Of a stretch of 64,000 bases of DNA, positions 7,837-16,927 are shown piece by piece. Position numbers and translations under genes: made by a program. Position 1 is the stretch's first letter. The number at the start of each line of letters is the position of its first letter. The notes beneath the pieces are model-generated. The model saw nothing but the letters and a program-made list of their open reading frames with translations. It had not been told where the DNA came from and searched no databases. The DNA is from Streptococcus himalayensis (lineage in GTDB: Bacteria; Bacillota; Bacilli; Lactobacillales; Streptococcaceae): contig NZ_CP016953.1 of NCBI RefSeq assembly GCF_001708305.1, forward strand, positions 508,501 through 572,500. Direction: 5' to 3'.

Positions 7837-9144
7837 TTACGCTCCTATTCTTTTTTTATAAAGCAGTCCCAAAAATAGCCAGCGAAAGGCATTGTCTAAA
7901 AGCGTTCCAGCCCAGATACCGGGTAAGCCAAGACCCAAGGTCACGCCAAGCAGGTAGCCTGTGCCAATTCGAATTCCCCACATACCAATCGTTGTCGCGT
8001 AAAAAGGAAGTTTGCCATTGCCTAAGCCCTGCCATACCGCCGTGTAGATGACAGTTCCTATTGTAAATGGCGTCCCTAAAAGCGAGAAGAGGATAACCAA
8101 GAGACTGGCAGCGACTGCTTCCTTATCCTGTGTATACAACTGCGTTAAGGGAGTTCCAAAAGCGTAAATCAAAAGCGCCAATGGCAGCATGAAACCAAGG
8201 GTTAACCAATAGCTTTTCCTTGCTATCTGGCTAATTTCCTCTCTATTTCCCTGACCCAAGCTACGTGCTACCAAGAGGACGGTCGCTGTTGCAATCCCAA
8301 ATGCTGGCATATAATTGAACTGGGTGAGTACCTCGCCAATCGCATTCCCTGCGACAGCCTGCGTTCCAAAGCGTACGACAAGGGCGATAATGACGACATC
8401 GCCTGCCCGCATCATGAGACGCTCTCCTGCCGCTGGTAAGGATAGGCGAAGCAACTCCCTATCTAGGCTCCAGCTAGGCTTAGCAAAGGAAATCGTGAGG
8501 GATTTCCACAAGACCACAACCCCCACTAGGCGAGCCAAAACGGTTCCTAGAGCAACACCTACAATCCCCCAGTCAAGGATGAAAATAAAAAAACTAGAGA
8601 AAAATGCATTTAAAACATTGGTTAGCAAGCTAACATACATGGGCAAACGAGGATTGCCAGTCGTGCGTACCAAGGCCCCCAGACTGGTCATTAAGCCTAA
8701 AAAGACAATCGTCCCACCTACAATGGCTAGAAAGATGCCTCCTGCTTCTGCCACAAGTTTTTCAGTTCCTAATAAACTGAGAATCTCTTGTCCAAAGCAA
8801 AGGGAAATCAAGCCCAGGATGAGACTCATCAATAGGGTCATTGTCAGTGCTCCCGTTGCATGATTAGCCTGTGATTTTTGGTCCCCTGCACCCATACTGC
8901 GTGCTAACACACTTGAAATAGCTGCTCCTAAGGCAATAAAAATGGCCTGATAAATCGCAATGATATTTCCTGCGACAGATACGCCTGAGATAGCGACTAA
9001 GCCTAAACTAGCCACCAAGTAACTATCCACCATCCCCATGAGCATTTGCAAGACATTTTCTGCCATAGCTGGCAAGGCTATCTGCATTATTTTTTTGTAT
9101 TCTACCATATCGCAAAGAGGCGAAGAGCTTGCTCCTGCCTCCAC
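7837..9144 (-). CDS. MATE family multidrug/Na+ antiporter
   Basis: 435 residues with about 12 hydrophobic segments in the two-bundle layout of MATE exporters; an internal duplication is visible (MGMVDSYLVASLGLVAISGV near the start, and MMRAGDVVIIALVVRFG in the second half). It should export cationic compounds in exchange for Na+ or H+. The start is uncertain: the frame opens at GTG 9144, while ATG 9108 (MVEYKKIMQIALPAM) fits family length better but has no good ribosome binding site. It lies 29 bases after thrC on the same strand and may be cotranscribed with it. Confidence 0.85.
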   Translation of the reverse strand: MEAGASSSPLCDMVEYKKIMQIALPAMAENVLQMLMGMVDSYLVASLGLVAISGVSVAGNIIAIYQAIFIALGAAISSVLARSMGAGDQKSQANHATGALTMTLLMSLILGLISLCFGQEILSLLGTEKLVAEAGGIFLAIVGGTIVFLGLMTSLGALVRTTGNPRLPMYVSLLTNVLNAFFSSFFIFILDWGIVGVALGTVLARLVGVVVLWKSLTISFAKPSWSLDRELLRLSLPAAGERLMMRAGDVVIIALVVRFGTQAVAGNAIGEVLTQFNYMPAFGIATATVLLVARSLGQGNREEISQIARKSYWLTLGFMLPLALLIYAFGTPLTQLYTQDKEAVAASLLVILFSLLGTPFTIGTVIYTAVWQGLGNGKLPFYATTIGMWGIRIGTGYLLGVTLGLGLPGIWAGTLLDNAFRWLFLGLLYKKRIGA

Positions 9145-9173
9145 TTTCTATTATTTTTAACAATGATTTCTGA

Positions 9174-10658
9174 CTAAACTCCTAGGTAGCGCTCAACTTC
9201 TCTTTGCATATCAGCTGCTGCAACAACTGTCTTATGGCGAACAGGGGCTGTTTCTAAACCGTCTACTGCTGGTGGAAGAGCCACTCCTGATAAACTCTGT
9301 AAAGTTGCAAGAGCCTCAAAATCACTCAAGCCTGTTTCTCCTGTGATGGCTTCCACTGCAACAACGGGGAATTTATAAGGACTAGCCGTTGAAGCAATCA
9401 CTGTTTTTCTGCTGTCTTGACTGGCTATGGCATATTTTTGGTAGACGCTAGAAGCAACTGCTGTATGCGGATCTTCGATGTAGCGAGACATATCATACAC
9501 ACGCTTAATTTCTTGAGCGGTCTCTTCTTCCGTCGCCCATTCTGCTGCAAAGAGGTCCAATATCTCTGGATCTACTGGGTCTAATTGGTACTGACCCTCT
9601 CTTGATAAGGCTGTCATCAATTGAGCTGTTTTTGCCGCATCATTTCCTAACAGGTGGAAAACCAGGCGTTCCAAGTTTGATGAAACAAGGATGTCCATGG
9701 ACGGACTGGTTGTTACCTTAAAGGCACGTTTCTTATCATACACCTTGGTCTTAAAAAAGTCGGTCAAGACGTTGTTTTCATTCGAAGCACAAATCAATTT
9801 TCCAACTGGTAAGCCAATTTGTTTGGCATAAAAAGCCGCAAGAATATTCCCAAAATTGCCTGTTGGAACTGTGAAATTGACTTCCTGTCCTGCTACAATT
9901 TCACCTGCCTTAACCAATTGCGCATAGGCATAGACATAGTAAACAATCTGTGGCACAAGGCGACCAATATTCATTGAATTAGCAGATGAAAATTGCATCT
10001 TCTGTTCTGCTAATTTCGCACGCAAGGTTTCATCGTTAAACATTTCCTTGACATTGGTCTGTGCATCGTCAAAGTTTCCGTCAATAGCAACCACATGGGT
10101 ATTGTTGCCTGTTTGAGTGGTCATTTGCAATTCTTGAACTTTGCTGACACCATCTTTGGGATAAAAGACAATAATTTCAGTCCCTGGAACATTCGCAAAA
10201 CCAGCCATCGCAGCCTTTCCAGTATCGCCAGAAGTTGCTGTTAAAATGACGATTTTATTTTCCAATCCATGCTTTTTAGCTGCTGTTGTCATCAAGTAAG
10301 GCAAGATAGACAAGGCCATATCCTTAAAGGCAATCGTTGAGCCGTGGAATAACTCGAGATTGTATTGTCCATCTAGCTTTACCAAGGGTGCAATGTGCTG
10401 ATCATCAAACTTGCTGTCATAGGCATTGGTAATGCAATAATCTAATTCAGCTTCCGTAAAATCATCCAGGAATGCTCCTAAAATGACCTTTGCTACTTCC
10501 TGATAAGACAGGTCTTTCAAACGTTCAAAGTCCAATTCTACTTTAGGATAGGTCAGCGGGGTAAAGAGGCCTCCATCTGTTGCCAAACCTTGCAAAATAG
10601 CCTGACTGGCGGTTACGGTATTGTGGCTATCTCGTGTTGATTGATATACTAATGTCAT
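9174..10658 (-). CDS. thrC: Threonine synthase
   Basis: 494 residues, the length of the fungal/bacterial type of threonine synthase. It converts O-phosphohomoserine to threonine with pyridoxal phosphate; the PLP lysine is K112 in HGSTIAFKDMALS, and the phosphate-binding ATSGDTGKAA loop follows. AGGAAG precedes ATG 10658. No other threonine pathway gene is nearby, so it stands alone, followed by the MATE gene. Confidence 0.95.
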   Translation of the reverse strand: MTLVYQSTRDSHNTVTASQAILQGLATDGGLFTPLTYPKVELDFERLKDLSYQEVAKVILGAFLDDFTEAELDYCITNAYDSKFDDQHIAPLVKLDGQYNLELFHGSTIAFKDMALSILPYLMTTAAKKHGLENKIVILTATSGDTGKAAMAGFANVPGTEIIVFYPKDGVSKVQELQMTTQTGNNTHVVAIDGNFDDAQTNVKEMFNDETLRAKLAEQKMQFSSANSMNIGRLVPQIVYYVYAYAQLVKAGEIVAGQEVNFTVPTGNFGNILAAFYAKQIGLPVGKLICASNENNVLTDFFKTKVYDKKRAFKVTTSPSMDILVSSNLERLVFHLLGNDAAKTAQLMTALSREGQYQLDPVDPEILDLFAAEWATEEETAQEIKRVYDMSRYIEDPHTAVASSVYQKYAIASQDSRKTVIASTASPYKFPVVAVEAITGETGLSDFEALATLQSLSGVALPPAVDGLETAPVRHKTVVAAADMQREVERYLGV

Positions 10659-10748
10659 CTTCCTAGTCCTTTTTCGTGGTATTTCTACTATTATAGCATG
10701 TTTTTTCAGAAAATTCTCGCATCGTGATGAGAAAAATAGATTTTACAT

Positions 10749-11087
10749 TTAACAATCCGCTTCATCTAAAATTCTAACAAAAATCTGACTATACCGTTCT
10801 GCCTTATCTGTATCTAACTGCTCCAATTGCTTGATCAATAACTGCATATTGGGTCCATATTTAGGCTGCTTAGGTTCTGTCAGGGAAATCAAATCAGCAA
10901 TGGTCACCTTCAATACTTCCGCAATAGAGGATAGTTTGTCAATACTGATATTTTGTTTTTCCATCCTCTCCATTTTGGAGATAAAATTCACAGAAAGGTC
11001 ACTATATTCTGCTAATTTTTCCTGGGTCAACCCCCGCATAATTCTATATTTACGAATGTTTTGCCCTAGTTCTAATTTATGTTCCAT
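10749..11087 (-). CDS. XRE family helix-turn-helix regulator
   Basis: 112 residues from ATG 11087 (AGGATGG upstream; an alternative ATG at 11105 has no such site). An N-terminal HTH_3 domain (about 6-62, LTQEKLAEYSDLSVNFISKMER) is followed by a helical tail. It is divergent from the DUF4230 gene, and the 145 bases between them hold both promoters. Target unknown; it is similar in size and design to the regulator at 3601-3948 but not closely alike. Confidence 0.8.
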   Translation of the reverse strand: MEHKLELGQNIRKYRIMRGLTQEKLAEYSDLSVNFISKMERMEKQNISIDKLSSIAEVLKVTIADLISLTEPKQPKYGPNMQLLIKQLEQLDTDKAERYSQIFVRILDEADC

Positions 11088-11171
11088 ACCTAGTCCATCC
11101 TTCATTCTTTATATAATAAAGATAGGACTTTTTAAAAGGTTTCTAAACCCAATATAGAAACAGTTTTAAAC

Positions 11172-11200
11172 TTGAATTATAGTACATGTTTTGGTATAAT
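11172..11200 (+). promoter_or_regulatory. Promoter for the DUF4230 gene
   Basis: TTGAAT (11172-11177), a 17-base spacer and TATAAT (11195-11200), followed by AGGAGG before the ATG at 11232. Confidence 0.75.
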
Positions 11201-11231
11201 CCTGTTATATTCATCAATAGGAGGATTTTTT

Positions 11232-11843
11232 ATGAAATTATTCAGCGGCATGTTCCAAAAAGCAGGAGCTAAAATCATCTATCTATTCGTTCTGATTGCA
11301 TTAATTGTTGGAGGATGGCTTTTCATGACTCGAAATGCCAATCAAACAAAAATCAATTCGACTGTCGTATCTGCCAAATTAGAGGCTGCCAAAGAACTTA
11401 CGACTGCCAAATATATCTATACAGATGTTGAAGAATACAATAATACTCAAAAACTATTCGGTACTCTCGACATCCCATTTTTAACCTCAAAACACCTCAT
11501 GATTAGTTTTAACGGCATTATCCATGCAGGAATTGATTTGAAGGATATTAAGGTGGATGCACACGGGAAAAACATTGCAATTCAGCTACCGAAACCCAAA
11601 ATTCTCTCTCATGAACTAGATGAAGAGTCTATCAAATACTATGACCAGTCTTCAGGACTCTTTAATCCCATTACGATTGAGGATTCTACCAAAGCAAAAA
11701 AAGAATTGAAAGAAAACATTGAAGAAAAAGCTATCGAGAATGGACTGTTAACAGAAGCGACCGAATCTGCCAAGAAGAGTATTACCGAACTGCTAACATT
11801 CGATGATACGATTAAACAAGAATACACTATTACATTCCCATAA
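11232..11843 (+). CDS. DUF4230 domain membrane-anchored protein
   Basis: 203 residues from ATG 11232, set by AGGAGG upstream. One N-terminal transmembrane segment (about 15-33) leads to an extracytoplasmic domain of the DUF4230 type (TTAKYIYTDVEEYNN, then FNGIIHAGIDLKDIKVD and the conserved IAIQLPKPKIL), a domain of unknown function found in Firmicutes and Bacteroidetes. The gene has its own promoter. Its terminator (13272-13304) now lies beyond an inserted ISL3 element, so transcripts probably run into the element. Confidence 0.8.
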   Translation: MKLFSGMFQKAGAKIIYLFVLIALIVGGWLFMTRNANQTKINSTVVSAKLEAAKELTTAKYIYTDVEEYNNTQKLFGTLDIPFLTSKHLMISFNGIIHAGIDLKDIKVDAHGKNIAIQLPKPKILSHELDEESIKYYDQSSGLFNPITIEDSTKAKKELKENIEEKAIENGLLTEATESAKKSITELLTFDDTIKQEYTITFP

Positions 11844-11855
11844 AGCCTAAAACTC

Positions 11856-13270
11856 GGCTCTATAATATCTGTAGTGGGTAAATCCACTGTGGAGATTATG
11901 GAACCTTTTTCAGTGTAGAAAAAAAAGTTCCATATGACCTATAATGAAAAGCGACAAAACCATCATTTAGAAAGACTCATATGGAACAACTAAATCTTAT
12001 CACAAATTTTCTCAAAATGAAAGACAAAAATATCACGATCACTAATGAATGCGACATGGGAACACACTTAGAACTCCACGGTCACTTGGATTACACAGCC
12101 CCTAAATGCTCTTCCTGCAAGGGACAAATGGCTAAGTACGACTTCCAGAAAGCCTCTAAAATCCCCTACTTAGAAACTGCTGGCTACCCGCTACTTATCC
12201 GCCTTCGAAAGCGTCGTTTCAAGTGCAAAGACTGTGGGAAAATAGCGGTCGCTGAAACTCCTATTGTTAAGAAGAACCATCAAATCTCTGTCGCTGTCAA
12301 CCAGAAAATCGCACAATTACTCATCGAAAAGCAAGCAATGACACATATCGCACACAGACTCTCCATTTCAACATCTACAGTTATTCGAAAACTCAATGAG
12401 TTTAAGTTTGAAACGGATTGGGCTAAGCTTCCAGAAGTCATGTCCTGGGATGAGTATGCCTTCAAGAAAGGGAAAATGAGCTTTATCGCTCAAGATTTTG
12501 ACACAAATAACATCATCGCTATCCTTGATGGAAGAACGCAAGCAACCATCCGAAATCACTTTCTGAGATACCCTAGACAGGTCAGAAACCGCGTTAAATT
12601 CATCACTATGGACATGTTTAGCCCTTACTATCAACTAGCCAAACAACTTTTTCCTCATGCTAAAATCGTGCTTGATCGTTTCCACGTTGTGCAACATCTC
12701 AGCCGTGCTATGAACCGTGTCCGCATACAAATCATGAATCAATTCGATAGAAAATCCCAGGAATACCGTGTCTTAAAACGCTACTGGAAACTGGTACAAC
12801 AAGATAGCCGTAAACTCAGTGATAAACGATTTTATCGCCCTACATTTCGCATGCATTTGACCAATAAGGAAATCTTAGACAAGCTCCTATCCTACTCAGA
12901 TGAGTTACGACAACATTATGAACTCTATCAACTTCTTTTATTCCATTTCCAAGAGAAGAACTCAGAGCATTTCTTTGACCTAATTGAGCAAGAAAGAGCC
13001 ACTGTTAACCCTATTTTCCAGACGGTATTTAAGACCTTTCTAAAGGATAAGGACAAGGTTTTAAACGCTTTGGAATTGCCTTATTCCAACGCTAAATTGG
13101 AAGCTACCAATAATCTTATCAAAGTCATTAAACGAAATGCCTTTGGTTTCAGGAACTTTGAAAACTTCAAAAAGCGGATTTTGATTGCCTTAAACATCAA
13201 AAAAGAGAAGACCAAGTTGGTCCTCTCTAGATGTTAGCTGACATCTACCCACTACAGTTGACAAAGAGCC
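11856..13270 (+). mobile_element. Intact ISL3-family insertion sequence
   Basis: 1415 bp. Imperfect terminal inverted repeats of about 25 bp begin GGCTCT at both ends and share CTGTAGTGGGTA. The 8-bp target duplication TAAAACTC is intact at 11848-11855 and 13271-13278; 8 bp is usual for ISL3. One full-length transposase gene fills it. The perfect duplication and uninterrupted gene suggest a recent, possibly still active insertion. The target was the left arm of a transcription terminator. Confidence 0.93.
11981..13237 (+). CDS. ISL3 family transposase
   Basis: 418 residues, full length. It has the N-terminal zinc-finger pair (CSSCKGQM near residue 42 and CKDCGK near 80), a helix-turn-helix, and the DDE transposase domain of the ISL3 group (MSWDEYAFKKGKMSF, FITMDMFSPYYQLAKQLFP, IVLDRFHVVQHLSRAMN, and the C-terminal LEATNNLIKVIKRNAFGFRNF with the catalytic Glu). 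It should catalyse transposition of the surrounding element. No frameshift or stop is present. Confidence 0.95.
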   Translation: MEQLNLITNFLKMKDKNITITNECDMGTHLELHGHLDYTAPKCSSCKGQMAKYDFQKASKIPYLETAGYPLLIRLRKRRFKCKDCGKIAVAETPIVKKNHQISVAVNQKIAQLLIEKQAMTHIAHRLSISTSTVIRKLNEFKFETDWAKLPEVMSWDEYAFKKGKMSFIAQDFDTNNIIAILDGRTQATIRNHFLRYPRQVRNRVKFITMDMFSPYYQLAKQLFPHAKIVLDRFHVVQHLSRAMNRVRIQIMNQFDRKSQEYRVLKRYWKLVQQDSRKLSDKRFYRPTFRMHLTNKEILDKLLSYSDELRQHYELYQLLLFHFQEKNSEHFFDLIEQERATVNPIFQTVFKTFLKDKDKVLNALELPYSNAKLEATNNLIKVIKRNAFGFRNFENFKKRILIALNIKKEKTKLVLSRC

Positions 13271-13271
13271 T

Positions 13272-13304
13272 AAAACTCTCGCGGTAAATGACGCGAGAGT
13301 TTTT
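13272..13304. terminator. Terminator displaced by the ISL3 insertion
   Basis: ACTCTCGCG, loop, CGCGAGAGT followed by T on the plus strand, preceded by A so it can work both ways. It originally followed the DUF4230 gene on the plus strand and also follows nanK on the minus strand. Part of its left arm is the ISL3 target duplication, so the insertion left one complete hairpin on the nanK side. Confidence 0.85.
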
Positions 13305-13306
13305 GA

Positions 13307-14191
13307 TTATCCCTGTTTTTGTTTGAAATGATAGTAAGCTCCAAACATCCCTGCTGTATTTTGGTGTTGGGCAAAAACAATCTTGGTTTTTTCGGCGATA
13401 CTGGATACAAGATTGGCTTTCACAGCCGCTTCGATTTTTGGTTTTAAAATCGCTTCTTGCCCCATGATACCACCGCCTAAAATCACCACTTCTGGATTGG
13501 CCACATAGCAGATATTGGCAATTCCTTTTGCCAAATAATGCACCATACGGTCCACTCCCTGCACGCAGAGCGGATTGCCTTTTTGAATTTCTTGGAAAAT
13601 CCGCCGTCCATTCCAATCTTTGACATCATCACCATGGGCTTCTGCCACATAGCGAACCAAGGCAGTCGTTGACGCCAAATCTTGGAAAGCTCCGTCTGGT
13701 AAGTGGAGATAGCCCACTTCACAGGCCGAATTGCTAAAACCGTGGAAAACATGGGAGTCAATCAAGAGACAACCCCCGATACCTGTACCGACTGTCAAGC
13801 AAACAGCTACCTTTGCCCCTTTCCCACTTCCTGAAACAACCTCAGCAAGCCCTGCGCAATTGACATCATTTTCAATCTCACACGGAATGCCAAACTGGGC
13901 TTCTAAATCTTTTTTAAACTGCGTACCAGCATAGTTTGGAATTTGTGGTCCAGCGTAGAAAATCTCTCCCTTATCTGGATCGACCATTCCTGCTGAGGAA
14001 ATGCAAATGCCAGATAAACTAACTTCTTCCAAGTAAGTTGAGACAATCGTCGCCACCTTTTTCAAAATCTCTGGACCGCCTTTATGAGCCTCTGTCGGCA
14101 TTTCTTGGCTGACCAACAAATGAGCTTCCTCATCAATCAAACCGTACTTGATACTAGTCCCACCAATATCAATGGCAACATATTTTTTCAT
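13307..14191 (-). CDS. nanK: ROK family N-acetylmannosamine kinase
   Basis: 294 residues. It has the ROK ATP-binding DIGGTSIKYGLID near the start, NDVNCAG with the catalytic Asp, and GTGIGGCLL. The CxCGxxGCxE zinc motif of most ROK kinases is missing (ACEVGYLHLPDG stands in its place), as in other streptococcal sialic-acid cluster ROK proteins. It should phosphorylate ManNAc released by NanA to ManNAc-6-P for NanE. It is the last gene of the nan unit, with GAGGTGA before ATG 14191; a strong terminator follows. Sugar specificity is inferred from context. Confidence 0.85.
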   Translation of the reverse strand: MKKYVAIDIGGTSIKYGLIDEEAHLLVSQEMPTEAHKGGPEILKKVATIVSTYLEEVSLSGICISSAGMVDPDKGEIFYAGPQIPNYAGTQFKKDLEAQFGIPCEIENDVNCAGLAEVVSGSGKGAKVAVCLTVGTGIGGCLLIDSHVFHGFSNSACEVGYLHLPDGAFQDLASTTALVRYVAEAHGDDVKDWNGRRIFQEIQKGNPLCVQGVDRMVHYLAKGIANICYVANPEVVILGGGIMGQEAILKPKIEAAVKANLVSSIAEKTKIVFAQHQNTAGMFGAYYHFKQKQG

Positions 14192-14333
14192 GAGTCACCT
14201 CTTCTCCTCTTCCTCTAGTAAAACGAGCTTAGTGTAGCAGACACCTTAGTTGAACGGGTACTACTCACCGTTCGCACCCCACCCAACTATGCAGGAGACA
14301 CCAACATCGCATTCGTTGAAATCGTGCTGCTAA

Positions 14334-15257
14334 TTACGCTCCCAAGAAACGCTCTTTGGTTTCACGAATTAAGCGGGCAGCTCCTTCGACAACGGCTTTA
14401 TCAGACTCACATACTGGAGTTAAAGGTGCACGTACGCTTCCTAGATTTAATCCTTCGTTGATACGCAATACTTCTTTGATCACCGCATACATATTGCCAT
14501 GTGCAGCTACTAAATGCTTGATAATATCGTTAATCGCAAATTGCAATTCTTTAGCTGTTTCCAAATCCTTGTCTGCAATCAATTGGTTGAGTTTCAAGAA
14601 GAGTTCTGGCATGGCACCGTAAGTTCCTCCGATACCAGCAGCAGCACCCATGAGACGACCACCTAGGAATTGCTCATCTGGACCATTAAAGACGACATGG
14701 TCATCGCCACCAAGACTAGCAAAGGTTTGGATATCCTGAACTGGCATAGAAGAATTTTTCACCCCAATAACCCGTTCATTTTTGAGCATTTCTTTGTAAA
14801 GACTAGGAGTGAGGGCTACACCTGCCAACTGAGGAATATTGTAAATCACAAAATCCGTATTTGGAGCTGCTGCACTCATGTCATTCCAGTATTGGGCAAC
14901 AGAGTATTCTGGCAAGCGGAAATAAATCGGTGGAATTGCCGCAATCGCATCCACTCCAAGACTTTCTGCATGGCGTGCCAATTCGACGCTATCTTTTGTA
15001 TTGTTACAAGCAACATGGGCAATAATGGTTAATTTCCCTTTGGCAACAGCCATGACTTCTTCCAACACGACTTTACGGTCGGCCACACTTTGGTAGATAC
15101 ATTCGCCAGAAGAACCATTGACATACAAGCCTTGCACGCCTTTTTCGATAAAGTATTCTGCTAGGCTACGAACGCCTTCTCGGCTAATCTCCCCATTTTC
15201 ATCATAACATGCATAAAATGCAGGGATAATTCCATGGTATTTTTCTAAATTTTTCAT
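14334..15257 (-). CDS. nanA: N-acetylneuraminate lyase
   Basis: 307 residues of the DHDPS/NAL superfamily TIM barrel. The carboxylate-binding GSSGE (48-52), catalytic Tyr139 (VIYNIP) and Schiff-base Lys167 (GVKNSS) are all present. It splits N-acetylneuraminate into pyruvate and ManNAc in the cytoplasm. GGAGAAAAC precedes ATG 15257. A 142-base gap to nanK contains a hairpin GAACGG/CCGTTC but no gene. Confidence 0.95.
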   Translation of the reverse strand: MKNLEKYHGIIPAFYACYDENGEISREGVRSLAEYFIEKGVQGLYVNGSSGECIYQSVADRKVVLEEVMAVAKGKLTIIAHVACNNTKDSVELARHAESLGVDAIAAIPPIYFRLPEYSVAQYWNDMSAAAPNTDFVIYNIPQLAGVALTPSLYKEMLKNERVIGVKNSSMPVQDIQTFASLGGDDHVVFNGPDEQFLGGRLMGAAAGIGGTYGAMPELFLKLNQLIADKDLETAKELQFAINDIIKHLVAAHGNMYAVIKEVLRINEGLNLGSVRAPLTPVCESDKAVVEGAARLIRETKERFLGA

Positions 15258-15412
15258 TTGTTTTCTCCATTACAAAAGAAAGAACATCTGCTTTCTTTGT
15301 CTTTCTATTACGTAAAAGTCCAACCCAAGAGAGGGTCTTTTCTAGGTTATGAAAACCTCATCTGACCCATCTTGCGAAGGAATTTTTCATCTAATTGGTA
15401 TTCGTAATTCCC

Positions 15413-16069
15413 TTATTGAGGGGAATTGTCATATTTTCTAAAAATCGGCTCCAGAATTCCAAGTTGTAGATAAACTAAACTTGAAAATCCTGCTAACAAG
15501 AAGAACATGCCTCCAAAGACAATGGTCCAGCTTGATCCTATGAGTAAAAAGGTAAGCAAGGCAACAAAGCCTAACATCCCAAAAGTCCACAAGAAATGCA
15601 GACCTGCCAGCACGAAAGCGGTTTGTAAGAGTTCTTGCAAGCTTTGTTCAAAGCGTGCCGCCAAAGGATAGGCATAGAGCATCACCATGATCATCAGGAA
15701 AAAAAGCCCAAACGCCAGCATTTTCATCCCTTGAAATACCATCGCTGTCTGACCTCTAAAAAGTAGGAAGTTCATCAAGCAAATGATACTGACCAAAATC
15801 TCAATCCCCCCTAAAGCCAGACCGTGCTTCCATTCTGCCTTAAAGGTATGGACATAGAGGCGAATCACTCGAACTCCTCGACTTTCTCGCACTTCTTGCA
15901 AGCTTCGATACAGGCTAATTTTAGCAATGCCAATCGTCACAATCGGTAAACAAGAAATCAGAAACAAGAGATTGAGCGTGACTAAATCCAAGATTTTTTC
16001 ACAGACTCTCATCAGCCAATTATCGGTATTAAAAATAGATGATAACAACTGTGTACTCCTATTTCTCAT
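15413..16069 (-). CDS. YesL-like (DUF624) membrane protein
   Basis: 218 residues from ATG 16069 (GGGAG upstream). Five or six hydrophobic segments and the NLLFLISCLPIVTIGIAKISLY motif identify the DUF624/YesL family, commonly encoded with carbohydrate ABC importers. The precise role is unknown; an accessory function in sugar uptake is likely from its position between nanQ and nanA. It begins 16 bases after the nanQ stop, so they are cotranscribed. Confidence 0.8.
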   Translation of the reverse strand: MRNRSTQLLSSIFNTDNWLMRVCEKILDLVTLNLLFLISCLPIVTIGIAKISLYRSLQEVRESRGVRVIRLYVHTFKAEWKHGLALGGIEILVSIICLMNFLLFRGQTAMVFQGMKMLAFGLFFLMIMVMLYAYPLAARFEQSLQELLQTAFVLAGLHFLWTFGMLGFVALLTFLLIGSSWTIVFGGMFFLLAGFSSLVYLQLGILEPIFRKYDNSPQ

Positions 16070-16085
16070 TTCTCGTCTCCCTCTT

Positions 16086-16538
16086 TTAGTCAATAAGCAC
16101 TTTCACTACGCATTTCTTGACCCGCTCACCTGCCCGATCATACAGATTAGGCTGGTGCGGTTCATTTGGTAGGAAAATGGCAATATTCTCTTCTGTCAGA
16201 TGAAGAGGAGTCGCTAGGTTACAAGAAACAAAACCAATATCGCTCTCTTCTTCGTAATCCTTGATAACTTCTTTCACCTGCTGACCGTAATGCATCAATT
16301 CTCGACCTTCTAGTAAAAAGTGGAAATCTGCAAAACGTTCATGGTATTCAAAACAATCATCTGGCTCTTGATTAAGCTGATTATCCTGTATAAAGAAGAA
16401 CACCTTGTCTTCATTGATGGCGTAGCGCCCTAAAGCAAAACTCGCCATATCATGTGTTAACAAATAATCGATCGCTTGATCCAGATGGGGATGCAAACCA
16501 CGATAACGACCTATCTGTTGTAATTGATCAAAAATCAT
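16086..16538 (-). CDS. nanQ: YhcH/YjgK/YiaL family sialic acid anomerase-like protein
   Basis: 150 residues of the DUF386 cupin family, with the conserved YHERFADFHFLLEGRE and FLPNEPHQP segments carrying metal-binding His and Glu. Family members in sialic acid clusters (NanQ) speed the alpha/beta anomer exchange of N-acetylneuraminate so that NanA receives the open or alpha form. GAGGAAAT precedes ATG 16538. Assignment relies on family and neighbours. Confidence 0.85.
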   Translation of the reverse strand: MIFDQLQQIGRYRGLHPHLDQAIDYLLTHDMASFALGRYAINEDKVFFFIQDNQLNQEPDDCFEYHERFADFHFLLEGRELMHYGQQVKEVIKDYEEESDIGFVSCNLATPLHLTEENIAIFLPNEPHQPNLYDRAGERVKKCVVKVLID

Positions 16539-16660
16539 CCGATTTCCTCATTTTCTACAATTCCTTGAAATAAATTTGGGAGTGTTGGAAACCTGGCTCG
16601 TTTTTATTGCTGGCTTAGGGTGATAACCCCCACCGAGCAAACAGTAAAAACTCTGCTTTG

Positions 16661-16927
16661 CAACACCTACCGATTGAAAATCCATTGGACTAAGCTGAAC
16701 ACAAAGCTCCGCTTTGCCTATTTCCAACTTAGAATGGTGCACTGCACTGTGTGGAAAGCAAAACGAGGTTTTGCAACATCCACCGATTGAAATAGTTCAC
16801 TGGACTAAGCTGAACACAAAGCTTCGCTTTGCCTATTTCCAACTTAGAATGGTGCACTGCACTGTGTGGAAAGCAAAACTGCGTTTTGCCTATTTCCAAC
16901 TTGAAACAATCCACTGGATTGTTTCAA
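16661..16927. repeat. 115-bp tandem repeats with nested hairpins
   Basis: Two nearly identical units of about 115 bp (from about 16661 and 16776) followed by a partial third. Each contains CAAAGCTCCGCTTTG or a close variant, CCTATTTCCAACTTAGAA, GGTGCACTGCAC and TGTGGAAAGCAAAAC, all able to form stem-loops. The array ends with a perfect 12-bp hairpin TTGAAACAATCC/GGATTGTTTCAA (16901-16927) right after the permease stop codon. It fills the gap between the ABC permease and nanQ; small ORFs reading across it are repeat artefacts. Confidence 0.7.

Noticed and set aside
13245..13616. 123-codon minus-strand ORF overlapping nanK
   Set aside because: It is the alternate frame of nanK and has no recognisable features.
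16661..16927. Possible CRISPR array
   Set aside because: Units are 115 bp with no variable spacers and no cas genes; they are plain tandem repeats.
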